This document shows positions 7,149 to 19,116 of a DNA stretch of 19,587 nt, piece by piece. The number at the start of each line of letters is the position of its first letter. Positions within the stretch are counted from its first letter, which is position 1. A program made the translations under genes and the position numbers. Origin of the DNA: Clostridia bacterium (GTDB lineage Bacteria > Bacillota_A > Clostridia > Christensenellales > Aristaeellaceae); assembly GCA_017509065.1 (NCBI GenBank), contig JAFWQM010000150.1:1-19587 (forward strand). The letters run 5' to 3'. The notes below the pieces were generated by a model that worked only from the letters and a program-made list of their open reading frames with translations, ran no database searches and was not told where the DNA came from.

Positions 7149-8606
7149 ATGAAAAAGAAAACCGTAAGGATCGTATGCGCGCTGCTGCTTGCGGCGCTCA
7201 TCCCCCTCAGCCTGATCACAGCCGACCTGCTGCTTCCGGATTATTACAGCGAAAGCTACTATGCGGCGCTTTCGTCCATGGTGCGCAGGCTGGACAGCGC
7301 CCCGGGAAACAGGCTGATCGTGCTGGGAAACAGCGACGTGGCCTTCGGGCTGGACGGGGCGCTGCTGGAAGAGATGCTGGCTGAAAAAGGGCTGTCCTAT
7401 ACCGTTTGCCCCTTTGGGCTCTATGGGGCGGTGGGCATGTCCGCCATGCTGTCCCTGTCCCAAGGCGCGCTGAAAAAGGGCGATGTTGTGGTGCTCGTCT
7501 GCGAGCCGGTGTCGGACGCGCTGTCCGCTTACTTTGGCGCAAGCGCTTTTTGGAAATGCGCCGAAAGCAGCCGCTGGCTCCTTCCCCGGGTGGGGGAGCA
7601 GCAACGATCGGCCCTCTGGGGCAATTATCTTTCTTATCTTCAGGAGAAAATGGCGATCGCATCCAGCGGGGAGGCCCCAAGGCCCTCGGGCGTTTATGCC
7701 AAAGCGGCTTTTGACGGGCGGTGCGATTTAACATATCCACGGCCCGGGAACGTGCTGCCCCTGGGCTACGATACGTCTTCTCCCGTTGATTTGCGGGAAG
7801 CGCGGGTATCGGCGGACTTTGCCGCCCAGATCAAAGCCTACTGTGAAGAAGCAAAAAAAGCCGGCGCGAAAGTGTGCGTCAGCTTCAGCCCGGTCAACGC
7901 TTTGGCGGTCCTGGACTCTTCCCCCGAAGCGGTAAAAGCATTTTTCGACGAGATCAACCGGGCGTTTCCCTGCCCCGTCATCAGCGACCCCAACCGCTAT
8001 ATCCTGGACAGCGGATGGTTTTACGATACCAATTTTCATTTGAACACAGCCGGAGCCCGGCTGCGCACCTGCCTGCTGGCGGAGGAGCTTTTGCCGTACC
8101 TTGGCTGCTATTCTCCGGTTGCTTATGAACAGCCAGCCATGCCTCCTTCCGCCGCCGCTCTGCCCCAGGAAGGAGAGGACGACGGCAGCTTCCTTTTTGC
8201 CGCAACGCCGGACGGAAGGGGATGGCTGATTTGCGGCGTTTCGGAAGCGGGGCAGAAAAAAGAATCGCTGTCCGTTCCCGCTTTTCACGAGGGCCTGCCT
8301 GTGGCGGGCTTTGCCGACGGCGCGCTGAAGAACGCTGGAAGCATGGCGGAGCTGCGGCTTCCGGCCTCCATCGAGGATCTGCCGGACGGTGTGTTCCGCG
8401 ATTGCGCGTCCCTCAGGCGGGTCGTTTTTTCCCATCGGGAAGCGCCCTGCCGCGTTCATCCGGACACCTTCCAGGGCACGGCGAACCTGCGCGTGTTTGT
8501 GCCCGACACGGATTACGTGCTGTACCGGGACGGCGTGGGCTGCGAAGCGAATCCCTGGGCGGAGCACCTGGACCGGGTCTTCCGCTACTCGCTTCAAGAT
8601 GAATGA
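7149..8606 (+). CDS. Membrane-anchored SGNH acyl-transfer protein with BspA repeats (DltD/AlgJ-like)
   Basis: A 485-aa protein with an N-terminal signal-anchor (about 5-30). The SGNH-type domain follows (about 50-330): block I is IVLGNSDVAFGL with presumed nucleophile S62, and the C-terminal block is FYDTNFHLNTAG with D293 and H297. The last roughly 110 residues (about 375-470) look like BspA-type leucine-rich repeats, for example MAELRLPASIEDLPDGVFRD. It starts 9 nt after the MBOAT stop, with GAGGAAG as ribosome site. DltD and AlgJ/AlgX proteins perform the final extracellular step with MBOAT partners, so this protein probably transfers the acyl group to the surface polymer or removes it. 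The repeats may bind the polymer or the cell wall; this is inferred. Confidence 0.75.
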   Translation: MKKKTVRIVCALLLAALIPLSLITADLLLPDYYSESYYAALSSMVRRLDSAPGNRLIVLGNSDVAFGLDGALLEEMLAEKGLSYTVCPFGLYGAVGMSAMLSLSQGALKKGDVVVLVCEPVSDALSAYFGASAFWKCAESSRWLLPRVGEQQRSALWGNYLSYLQEKMAIASSGEAPRPSGVYAKAAFDGRCDLTYPRPGNVLPLGYDTSSPVDLREARVSADFAAQIKAYCEEAKKAGAKVCVSFSPVNALAVLDSSPEAVKAFFDEINRAFPCPVISDPNRYILDSGWFYDTNFHLNTAGARLRTCLLAEELLPYLGCYSPVAYEQPAMPPSAAALPQEGEDDGSFLFAATPDGRGWLICGVSEAGQKKESLSVPAFHEGLPVAGFADGALKNAGSMAELRLPASIEDLPDGVFRDCASLRRVVFSHREAPCRVHPDTFQGTANLRVFVPDTDYVLYRDGVGCEANPWAEHLDRVFRYSLQDE

Positions 8607-8621
8607 GTAACCAGTGGCCCG

Positions 8622-10409
8622 CTATTTTTCCGGCGGATGATTTTGAAGCTGCCGCTCGATATCCTTGATCCATTGCTCCGTGTTGTGGTAAGCCTGCGGC
8701 GTGAGCAGATGATAGTGGGTATCATAAAAATCCCTGGAGGTGTATAAGTAATCCTGCAAATCGGAAATCATCACCGGGCCGTCCATGTCCTGAACCGCTT
8801 CATGGAACCGGCGGTTCATTTCCGGAATGCGCGCTTTTTCTTCCTCGGTCAGGGCGTCCGTATCCAGGCAGGCCCAGGAAACGAAAACGGGCACGCCCTT
8901 TTGAATGAACGGCGCATACGCCGCCGAAAGGTTTTTGAGGCCATCGGAAAAAATGCCCGGGTCGAGGGTGACGGTATCCTCCAAGCGGGTTTTTCCCTGG
9001 GTGCGGATCAGGGGAATGCTGCCCGTTTCGTCCAGATACGCGTTGCCGCTCGCGTCGCGGTAGCTGTCGGCATAGCTGCCGCCCGGCTTTTTCACTTGCA
9101 GGTAATGGCGCCAGCTGTCCAGAACGCCGGGAACAGTCCTGATATCTACATAAGTAAACAAGTCGTAATTGTATTCCAGCCCGGCCCAGAGCATATCGTC
9201 GCCCGCGTCCATGGAAGTATCCAGCAGCAGCTGCTGGGGGCTTGAAATCTCCGGCGCGTGGAAAAGAATATCCCCGGGCTGGGCCAATTGGGCCAGGATT
9301 TCCATTTGCAGCAGGCTGTTCACGGTACCGTTGAGCCCCATATTGACGACCTGATAATCGGGGAAACGCCTGGCAGCCTCGGACCCGATCAGGTTATACC
9401 AAACGTTGCAGCCGCCGTAGAAAATCATTTTTTTCCGTCCCTGCGCGGTCAGAATCAGGTCTGCCTTGTCGGCGAATACGCTTTCCCGGCGATATTGATA
9501 CCCATAGGGGTCCGTCGCGGCATTGACACGCAGAGTTTGAAGCTGAGCGCAGTCTTGGAAGGCGGCGTCGGAAATTTGCTCGATGGCGTCAAACAGGGTA
9601 ATTTTCCGAAGGCTGGAAGCGGAAAACGCGCCGTCGGCGATTCGTTTTAACGAAAGGGGGAAAACGATTTGCTCTGCTTCGCAGCCCCGGAACGCTTTTG
9701 CGGCGATGGAAACGACGGGCGTTCCTCCCAGCGCGGCGGGAATGACCAGCTTCTTTTCAGCCCCGGTATAGCCCGTTATTTCCGCCCCGTCCTCAACGGG
9801 TTCCCATGCAAAATAACGGGCATCGCTCCATTCCGCCCATTGACCGTATAAGCAGAGCCCTTCCCGGGGAACGGTGACGCGGCTGCCCAGCCCCACCCCT
9901 TCACCTGTGCCGTCCGGGGCGGTATTCCACCCCGTCAGCGTATAGCCGTCACGGTGGATGTCCGCGCCGCTATGCGTATTGGGCCGGGGGTGGATGAGGA
10001 TGCCGTAGGTTTCCTCAAAGGGGGCTGATGTGCCGTCGTTGGGATCATACAGGATGGTCCTGAAATTCCTCAGCTTTGCGGCTTTCGCTTCGTTGATTTT
10101 CTCCGCCTCGATCACAACGCGCGATGGGTACGCAACCTTCAAAAGCGTTAAGGAAAAAGCCCCTTCTCCCGCATTCAGCAGATAATCGCCGCTGTAACGC
10201 ACCGAAGCGACCGTATAGCCGGTATCTGGCACCAGCACGAACGCGGCGTCATCCCCCGGACGGATCCATTTCCCGTTATCCTGAACGGAGATATGCGCTG
10301 TTTCTTCAATAAATACAAGGATCTTTCCCGCCGTATCCTCCTGGGCAGACGCGGGGAAGATCAAAAAGAACAGCCACAGAAGGCTTGTCAAGAATAAATA
10401 ACGGCGCAT
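8622..10409 (-). CDS. Secreted multidomain protein: InlB-type repeat, BspA repeats, SGNH-like domain with Cys nucleophile position
   Basis: A 595-aa protein with a clear signal peptide (1-22, cleavage near SAQ). After an N-terminal domain there is an InlB B-repeat/Listeria-Bacteroides-type segment (about 120-190, with GYTLTGWNTAPDGTG and LYGQW). BspA-type leucine-rich repeats follow (about 205-310), then an SGNH/DltD-like domain (about 325-590). Block I reads FYGGCNVWYN, so C334 sits where serine is normal. The terminal block FYDTHYHLLTP keeps D563 and H567. It is convergent with the 7149-8606 gene (15-nt gap), which carries the same two domain types in the opposite order. No membrane anchor or sorting signal is visible at the C-terminus. 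Its start has GGAGAG upstream and a well-formed promoter. It may act on or bind the same surface polymer, or be a catalytically altered relative. Confidence 0.7.
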   Translation of the reverse strand: MRRYLFLTSLLWLFFLIFPASAQEDTAGKILVFIEETAHISVQDNGKWIRPGDDAAFVLVPDTGYTVASVRYSGDYLLNAGEGAFSLTLLKVAYPSRVVIEAEKINEAKAAKLRNFRTILYDPNDGTSAPFEETYGILIHPRPNTHSGADIHRDGYTLTGWNTAPDGTGEGVGLGSRVTVPREGLCLYGQWAEWSDARYFAWEPVEDGAEITGYTGAEKKLVIPAALGGTPVVSIAAKAFRGCEAEQIVFPLSLKRIADGAFSASSLRKITLFDAIEQISDAAFQDCAQLQTLRVNAATDPYGYQYRRESVFADKADLILTAQGRKKMIFYGGCNVWYNLIGSEAARRFPDYQVVNMGLNGTVNSLLQMEILAQLAQPGDILFHAPEISSPQQLLLDTSMDAGDDMLWAGLEYNYDLFTYVDIRTVPGVLDSWRHYLQVKKPGGSYADSYRDASGNAYLDETGSIPLIRTQGKTRLEDTVTLDPGIFSDGLKNLSAAYAPFIQKGVPVFVSWACLDTDALTEEEKARIPEMNRRFHEAVQDMDGPVMISDLQDYLYTSRDFYDTHYHLLTPQAYHNTEQWIKDIERQLQNHPPEK

Positions 10410-10456
10410 AAGCTACTCTCCAAAATACATTTCCATGGATCATGCGGTGAAAAAAA

Positions 10457-10485
10457 ATAGTAGCATAAGAACCAGCGTTTGTCAA
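10457..10485 (-). promoter_or_regulatory. Sigma-A promoter of the secreted SGNH/BspA gene
   Basis: On the minus strand a perfect TTGACA (10480-10485), a 17-nt spacer and TACTAT (10457-10462). Predicted start is near 10450, giving a leader of about 40 nt with GGAGAG before the ATG at 10409. Confidence 0.78.
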
Positions 10486-10523
10486 ACTTCCATAGAGCCA
10501 ATCAAAACAAAAGGAAAACGTGA

Positions 10524-13559
<3,036 letters not shown>

Positions 13560-13602
13560 TAAACAGAGTATTTGCAAACATTTCCCCAAAAACCGGGCAA
13601 AA

Positions 13603-13636
13603 CAAATGCTCATTCTCGATTCATTTGATCTTTTTT
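13603..13636 (+). terminator. Weak terminator candidate after the GH2 gene
   Basis: CAAATG (13603-13608) pairs with CATTTG (13622-13627) across a 13-nt loop, and six T residues follow (13631-13636). The stem is short and AT-rich, so confidence is low. It overlaps the 3' end of the minus-strand small ORF. Confidence 0.3.
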
Positions 13637-13756
13637 CTGTTGCTCTGCCCGCTGCTCCTGGATGCGTTTCTGCTCTTTCAGCACTGAATCAATCTGCGCC
13701 TTGATGCGGAAAAGTTCTCTGGATGCTTCCCGCTGCTGCTTCAATTTTTGATACAT
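13610..13756 (-). CDS. 48-aa coiled-coil small ORF, mobile-element remnant
   Basis: Read on the minus strand, ATG at 13756 to TGA at 13612-13610 gives 48 residues, almost entirely charged and Gln-rich (it contains QQREASRELFRIKAQIDSVL), consistent with one coiled-coil helix. The upstream site (GAAGT) is weak. It begins 13 nt after the stop of another minus-strand fragment, so the two may once have been neighbouring genes of a mobile element. I do not recognise the family, and it could be a remnant. Confidence 0.4.
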   Translation of the reverse strand: MYQKLKQQREASRELFRIKAQIDSVLKEQKRIQEQRAEQQKKDQMNRE

Positions 13757-13769
13757 TCGTTTACTTCAA

Positions 13770-13901
13770 TCATGATTCATTCTGGCCTTTGTACATGAAA
13801 GCGGAAAATTCTACGGCTTCCGTTTTCGTTCCTATTTGTGCCGGTGCCGCACTGGTATGGGGATTATCAGGGAAGAAGTCATCAATACTTTGTAAACAAG
13901 C
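13770..13901 (-). pseudogene. C-terminal fragment of an unrecognised minus-strand gene
   Basis: The minus-strand frame ending at 13770 gives about 42 residues of normal-looking protein composition (for example SIDDFFPDNPHTSAAPAQIG and KTEAVEFSAFMYKGQNES). Further upstream the same frame runs antisense through the traG fragment and looks like shadow sequence. The natural N-terminal part appears lost at the inverted repeat at 13902-13938. The competing plus-strand reading of this stretch resembles nothing. Low confidence. Confidence 0.3.
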
Positions 13902-13938
13902 AGCCGCTGACAAGATCACACCGATCCTGACAGCGGCT
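13902..13938. repeat. Inverted repeat at the junction of two truncated genes
   Basis: AGCCGCTG (13902-13909) is mirrored by CAGCGGCT (13931-13938). A nested GATC-ACACC-GATC can pair inside it. On the plus strand TTTTGC follows. It lies exactly between the minus-strand fragment ending on its left and the TraG-like homology starting at 13939 on its right, so it may be a recombination scar or an old terminator. Confidence 0.4.
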
Positions 13939-14274
13939 TTTGCATATATCCACAGCGAGAAAGATATTTTGAAGCTGGTGAATACCCTGATCCTGAACAC
14001 GAAAGGCGATGGACAGGGCGGCGACCCCTTCTGGACGAAAGCGGAAACCTTGCTGCTGACCTCCCTGGTAGGGTATCTGCATTATCACATGCTGCCCAAG
14101 GAGCAGAATTTCTCCATGCTGCTGGATATGCTGAATCTCATGGATGTGAGAGAGGACGACGAGGATTATAAGAATCCTGTCGATCTGCTGTTTGAGAAGA
14201 TCGAAAAGAAAAATCCCCATGGCTTTGCGGTGCGCCAGTACAAAAAATATAAGTTAAGCGCGGGTGTGACATAA
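13939..14274 (+). pseudogene. Fragment of a TraG/VirD4-type conjugative coupling protein
   Basis: About 111 residues match the middle of type IV coupling proteins of Clostridial conjugative elements: FAYIHSEKDILKLVNTLI, GDPFWTKAETLLLTSLVGYL, then EEQNFSMLLDMLNLMDVRED and HGFAVRQYKKYKLSAG. The intact family is about 600 aa. The Walker A region that should precede this segment and the Walker B and C-terminal part that should follow are absent. The reading frame is open to the left as far as 13723, but residues before FAYIH do not look like the family. The homology stops at SAGVT, where a stop codon follows, 67 nt before the recombinase start. It is a double-truncated remnant. Confidence 0.75.
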
Positions 14275-14314
14275 TGTACACGACATCTTACTCATGAGAT
14301 AATGAAGGAGATGA

Positions 14315-16599
<2,285 letters not shown>

Positions 16600-16615
16600 T
16601 GAGAAGGTGATCGTT

Positions 16616-16711
16616 ATGAGAATGGTGAGATTCTTTCTTCACATCCTTGGATTCATGTTCACGATCCTGTCATCAGTTTTTCACCAACCGGGGTTTTTAT
16701 TTTCCATGTAG
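16616..16711 (+). CDS. 31-aa hydrophobic peptide ORF
   Basis: ATG at 16616 to TAG at 16711 encodes 31 residues, mostly hydrophobic (it contains RFFLHILGFMFTILSSVF), with one possible membrane helix. GAGAAGGTG lies about 5-13 nt upstream and the ORF begins 16 nt after the tnpV stop, so it could be the third gene of the recombinase operon. No family recognised. It may be a small membrane peptide or a chance ORF. Confidence 0.4.
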   Translation: MRMVRFFLHILGFMFTILSSVFHQPGFLFSM

Positions 16712-16737
16712 ACATCACTTGCCATCACTGCTATAAT
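16709..16737 (+). promoter_or_regulatory. Sigma-A promoter at the right edge of the element
   Basis: TAGACA (16709-16714), a 17-nt spacer and a perfect TATAAT (16732-16737), pointing right. The next intact gene downstream is the ligase-GHKL fusion at 17125, about 380 nt away; a truncated ORF lies between. Confidence 0.6.
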
Positions 16738-16761
16738 ACGTTTATAAAAAACGCATTCTGA

Positions 16762-17076
16762 CAAGCATTACCGAAGTTCCATGCTGCTGATTGGAGTCGA
16801 GGGAAGCCGGAGATAGCGGATGCTTTCAGACAGACTTTGCCTCTCCCCGCAGGGGCGGATTCTGGGTTTTACGCAGAACTGCTCACTCATATCGACGTGA
16901 GCAACAATCAAGGCCTGATGCTGCTGGCCGCCATTATGAACGACGTCATCGTGGCGGCCGGGCGGGAGGAGCGGCCAGCCACGCCGTTGGAGACCTTTCC
17001 GGATTGGCTGCGGTATAAACGGACACATGAGATACAAGATGCAAAACCACAGGACATACAGAATCCGGGAATCTGA
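16762..17076 (+). pseudogene. 5'-truncated ORF of unknown family
   Basis: The frame from 16762 to the stop at 17074-17076 gives about 104 residues of ordinary protein composition (for example GKPEIADAFRQTLPLPAGAD, LTHIDVSNNQGLMLLAAIMN and FPDWLRYKRTHEIQD). No ATG or GTG opens the frame; the only candidate is a TTG at 16837 without a ribosome site, which would remove about 25 residues that look equally protein-like. I interpret it as the C-terminal part of a gene broken by the mobile element. Function unknown. Confidence 0.4.
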
Positions 17077-17124
17077 TTTGTCTGGAAACATAACTATTCA
17101 GTGAAACAGGAAGGGTGAAATGCT

Positions 17125-19116
17125 TTGGAAAGCAGGCTATTGTCTACGCGGATCTGCCGGGACTATCCGGGCCGTCCGGCCATCGTCGACAACGGCGGCA
17201 GCTGTACCTACGAGGACATGCTTAAGGGCATCCGTGGACTTGAGAAAAGGCTTCGGGAGATGGGCGTTGAAAAGGGCAGCCGGGTAGCGCTGTGGGGCTA
17301 CAACTCCGCCAACTGGCTGATCGCGTTTTTCGCCATCGTCCGGGTGGGCGGCACCGCTGTACTGGTGAATTACAGCATGGGCAGCGCCGACGCTGCCGAA
17401 CTGCTGACGATGACGGAGACGGGCTTCCTGCTGTGTGGTGACAACGGGGAGACAAAGAAGGACCCGGACGCGATGCGCAAGCTGGCATCGCTTTCGGGCA
17501 TCCCGGAGGACCGTTGCCTGGATATCCGTCCCGCCGCGCTGGACCTGGGGTATATGTTCCGTGACGTAGCGGGGGACGATGCGCCCGATACCTCCGACGA
17601 GAACGCCACCGCCTTCATCATATTCACCTCCGGCACCACCTCCCAGCCCAAGGCGGTGCAGATCTCCCAGAAAGCGCTGTCCTTCGACGCGGACGCCTTC
17701 AACGAAAACATCGGCGCATACGCGGGCCGCAGCGTGTGCGTGGCTGTGCCGCTGTTCCACATACTGGGTTTGCTGATGAGTTACGCCTACCTGTGCCGGG
17801 GGGCAACGGTGTGCCTGCCCGACAACTACAAGCCGGAAACGCTGGTTCGGGAGATAGACGCCTACCGCATTTCGGACATGGCGGCAGTGGGCGCAATCTA
17901 CCTGAGCCTGGCCGACGCGGAGGGCTTTGAGAAGAACGTGGTGCCCAACCTGCACCTGTGCATGATCGCGGGGGGCATGTCCACCCCGGTGCAGATGATG
18001 CGGTTGGAACTGCAATACGCCAACGCTACCTTCATCAACATGTACGGCCAGAGCGAGGCCGCGCCACTGACGATGGTGCGCCCCTCCGACATGGTGGAGA
18101 AGCGGGCCCAGACCGTGGGCCAGGCCATCGGGGGCTTGGATATACGCATTTCCGATGGCAAGGGCGGCTTCCTGCCCCAGGGCGAGATCGGCGAAGTGGT
18201 AGCCCGCGGCAACAACCTGATGAACGGTTATGATCGACTGCCGCGGGAAAAACAGCCCATCGATGAAAATGGATGGCTGCATACCGGGGATTTGGGCTAT
18301 TTCGACCCGGAAGGTTTTCTGCATCTGTCAGGGCGCATCAAAGACGTGATCATCCGGGGCGGGGAAAATATTTCTCCCTCAGAGATCGAAGCCGCCCTGA
18401 ACCAGCTGGAAAACGTGCGGGAAGCCAAGGTCATGGGCGCGCCCCATCCCATCTACGGTGAGAGCGTGGAGGCCTGCGTCACCATGACAGATGGTGGCAA
18501 GAGCTTCGATCAGGAGGCGTTGAAGGCCGCGCTGCGGCGGGTGATCGCCCGGTTCAAGGTGCCCTCCCACATCTTCCTGTACGACAGCTTCCCGTTGAAT
18601 GTGAACGGCAAGCTGGACCAGCGCACGCTCCACGCGGACATGCTCACCCGCCTGCGGCGGCTGGCGGTGGACGAGGAGCTGGCGGGCGGCGTGACCGTGT
18701 TCGACGTGGTGGTGCGCAACAGCGACTACGCCATCGTGCCCGTCACCAGCATGGCCAGCGAGCTGGCCCAGGCCGTGGGCTTCAGCCGCCGCCGCTTGAT
18801 GTCCATTCGCCTGGCGGTGGAGGAGATGCTCACCGAGCGCATTACAGACGCCTATTCCGCCGCCGGCGACATCCGTATGCGGATCACGCTGATGCCCGAA
18901 TGGCTGCGCATCTCGTTCAGCGACGACGGCGCGGAGTACTTCATCGACAAGCGCCGGGACACCTCCATGAGCGCGAAGATCATCCTGAAGGCCGTCAGCG
19001 ACTTCCACACCGATTACCCGAATGGCAAGCCCGTCTACTGCATGGACTTCCTGTATGAAAACGAATTCAGCATCCAGGAATTTTTGATGAAGAGCAAGGA
19101 GGAGATCGAAGCATGA
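17125..19116 (+). CDS. Adenylate-forming ligase fused to an RsbW-like GHKL ATPase domain
   Basis: A 663-aa two-part protein. Residues 1-505 are a complete ANL-superfamily ligase: FTSGTTSQPK (167-176), NMYGQSEAAPL, HTGDLGYFDPEGF, GRIKDVIIRGGENISPSEIE and VNGKLDQ with catalytic K496. Residues about 520-650 resemble the anti-sigma-factor type of GHKL/histidine-kinase ATPase. IRLAVEEMLTERITDAY aligns with the N-box helix of RsbW (E567 kept, E571 where Asn is expected), and ISFSDDGAEY (D600-D601-G602) resembles the G1 box. Translation starts at a TTG with AGGAAGG about 10 nt upstream; a TGA at 17116 blocks earlier starts. The next gene, with a condensation-type motif, overlaps by 4 nt (ATGA), so the two products probably work together. 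The acyl or amino acid substrate and the role of the ATPase domain are unknown. Confidence 0.82.
   Translation: MESRLLSTRICRDYPGRPAIVDNGGSCTYEDMLKGIRGLEKRLREMGVEKGSRVALWGYNSANWLIAFFAIVRVGGTAVLVNYSMGSADAAELLTMTETGFLLCGDNGETKKDPDAMRKLASLSGIPEDRCLDIRPAALDLGYMFRDVAGDDAPDTSDENATAFIIFTSGTTSQPKAVQISQKALSFDADAFNENIGAYAGRSVCVAVPLFHILGLLMSYAYLCRGATVCLPDNYKPETLVREIDAYRISDMAAVGAIYLSLADAEGFEKNVVPNLHLCMIAGGMSTPVQMMRLELQYANATFINMYGQSEAAPLTMVRPSDMVEKRAQTVGQAIGGLDIRISDGKGGFLPQGEIGEVVARGNNLMNGYDRLPREKQPIDENGWLHTGDLGYFDPEGFLHLSGRIKDVIIRGGENISPSEIEAALNQLENVREAKVMGAPHPIYGESVEACVTMTDGGKSFDQEALKAALRRVIARFKVPSHIFLYDSFPLNVNGKLDQRTLHADMLTRLRRLAVDEELAGGVTVFDVVVRNSDYAIVPVTSMASELAQAVGFSRRRLMSIRLAVEEMLTERITDAYSAAGDIRMRITLMPEWLRISFSDDGAEYFIDKRRDTSMSAKIILKAVSDFHTDYPNGKPVYCMDFLYENEFSIQEFLMKSKEEIEA

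Noticed and set aside
17137..18324. Minus-strand open frame of 395 codons opposite the ligase-GHKL gene
   Set aside because: It is antisense to a gene with complete ANL motifs, and its composition is rich in H, Q, G and V.
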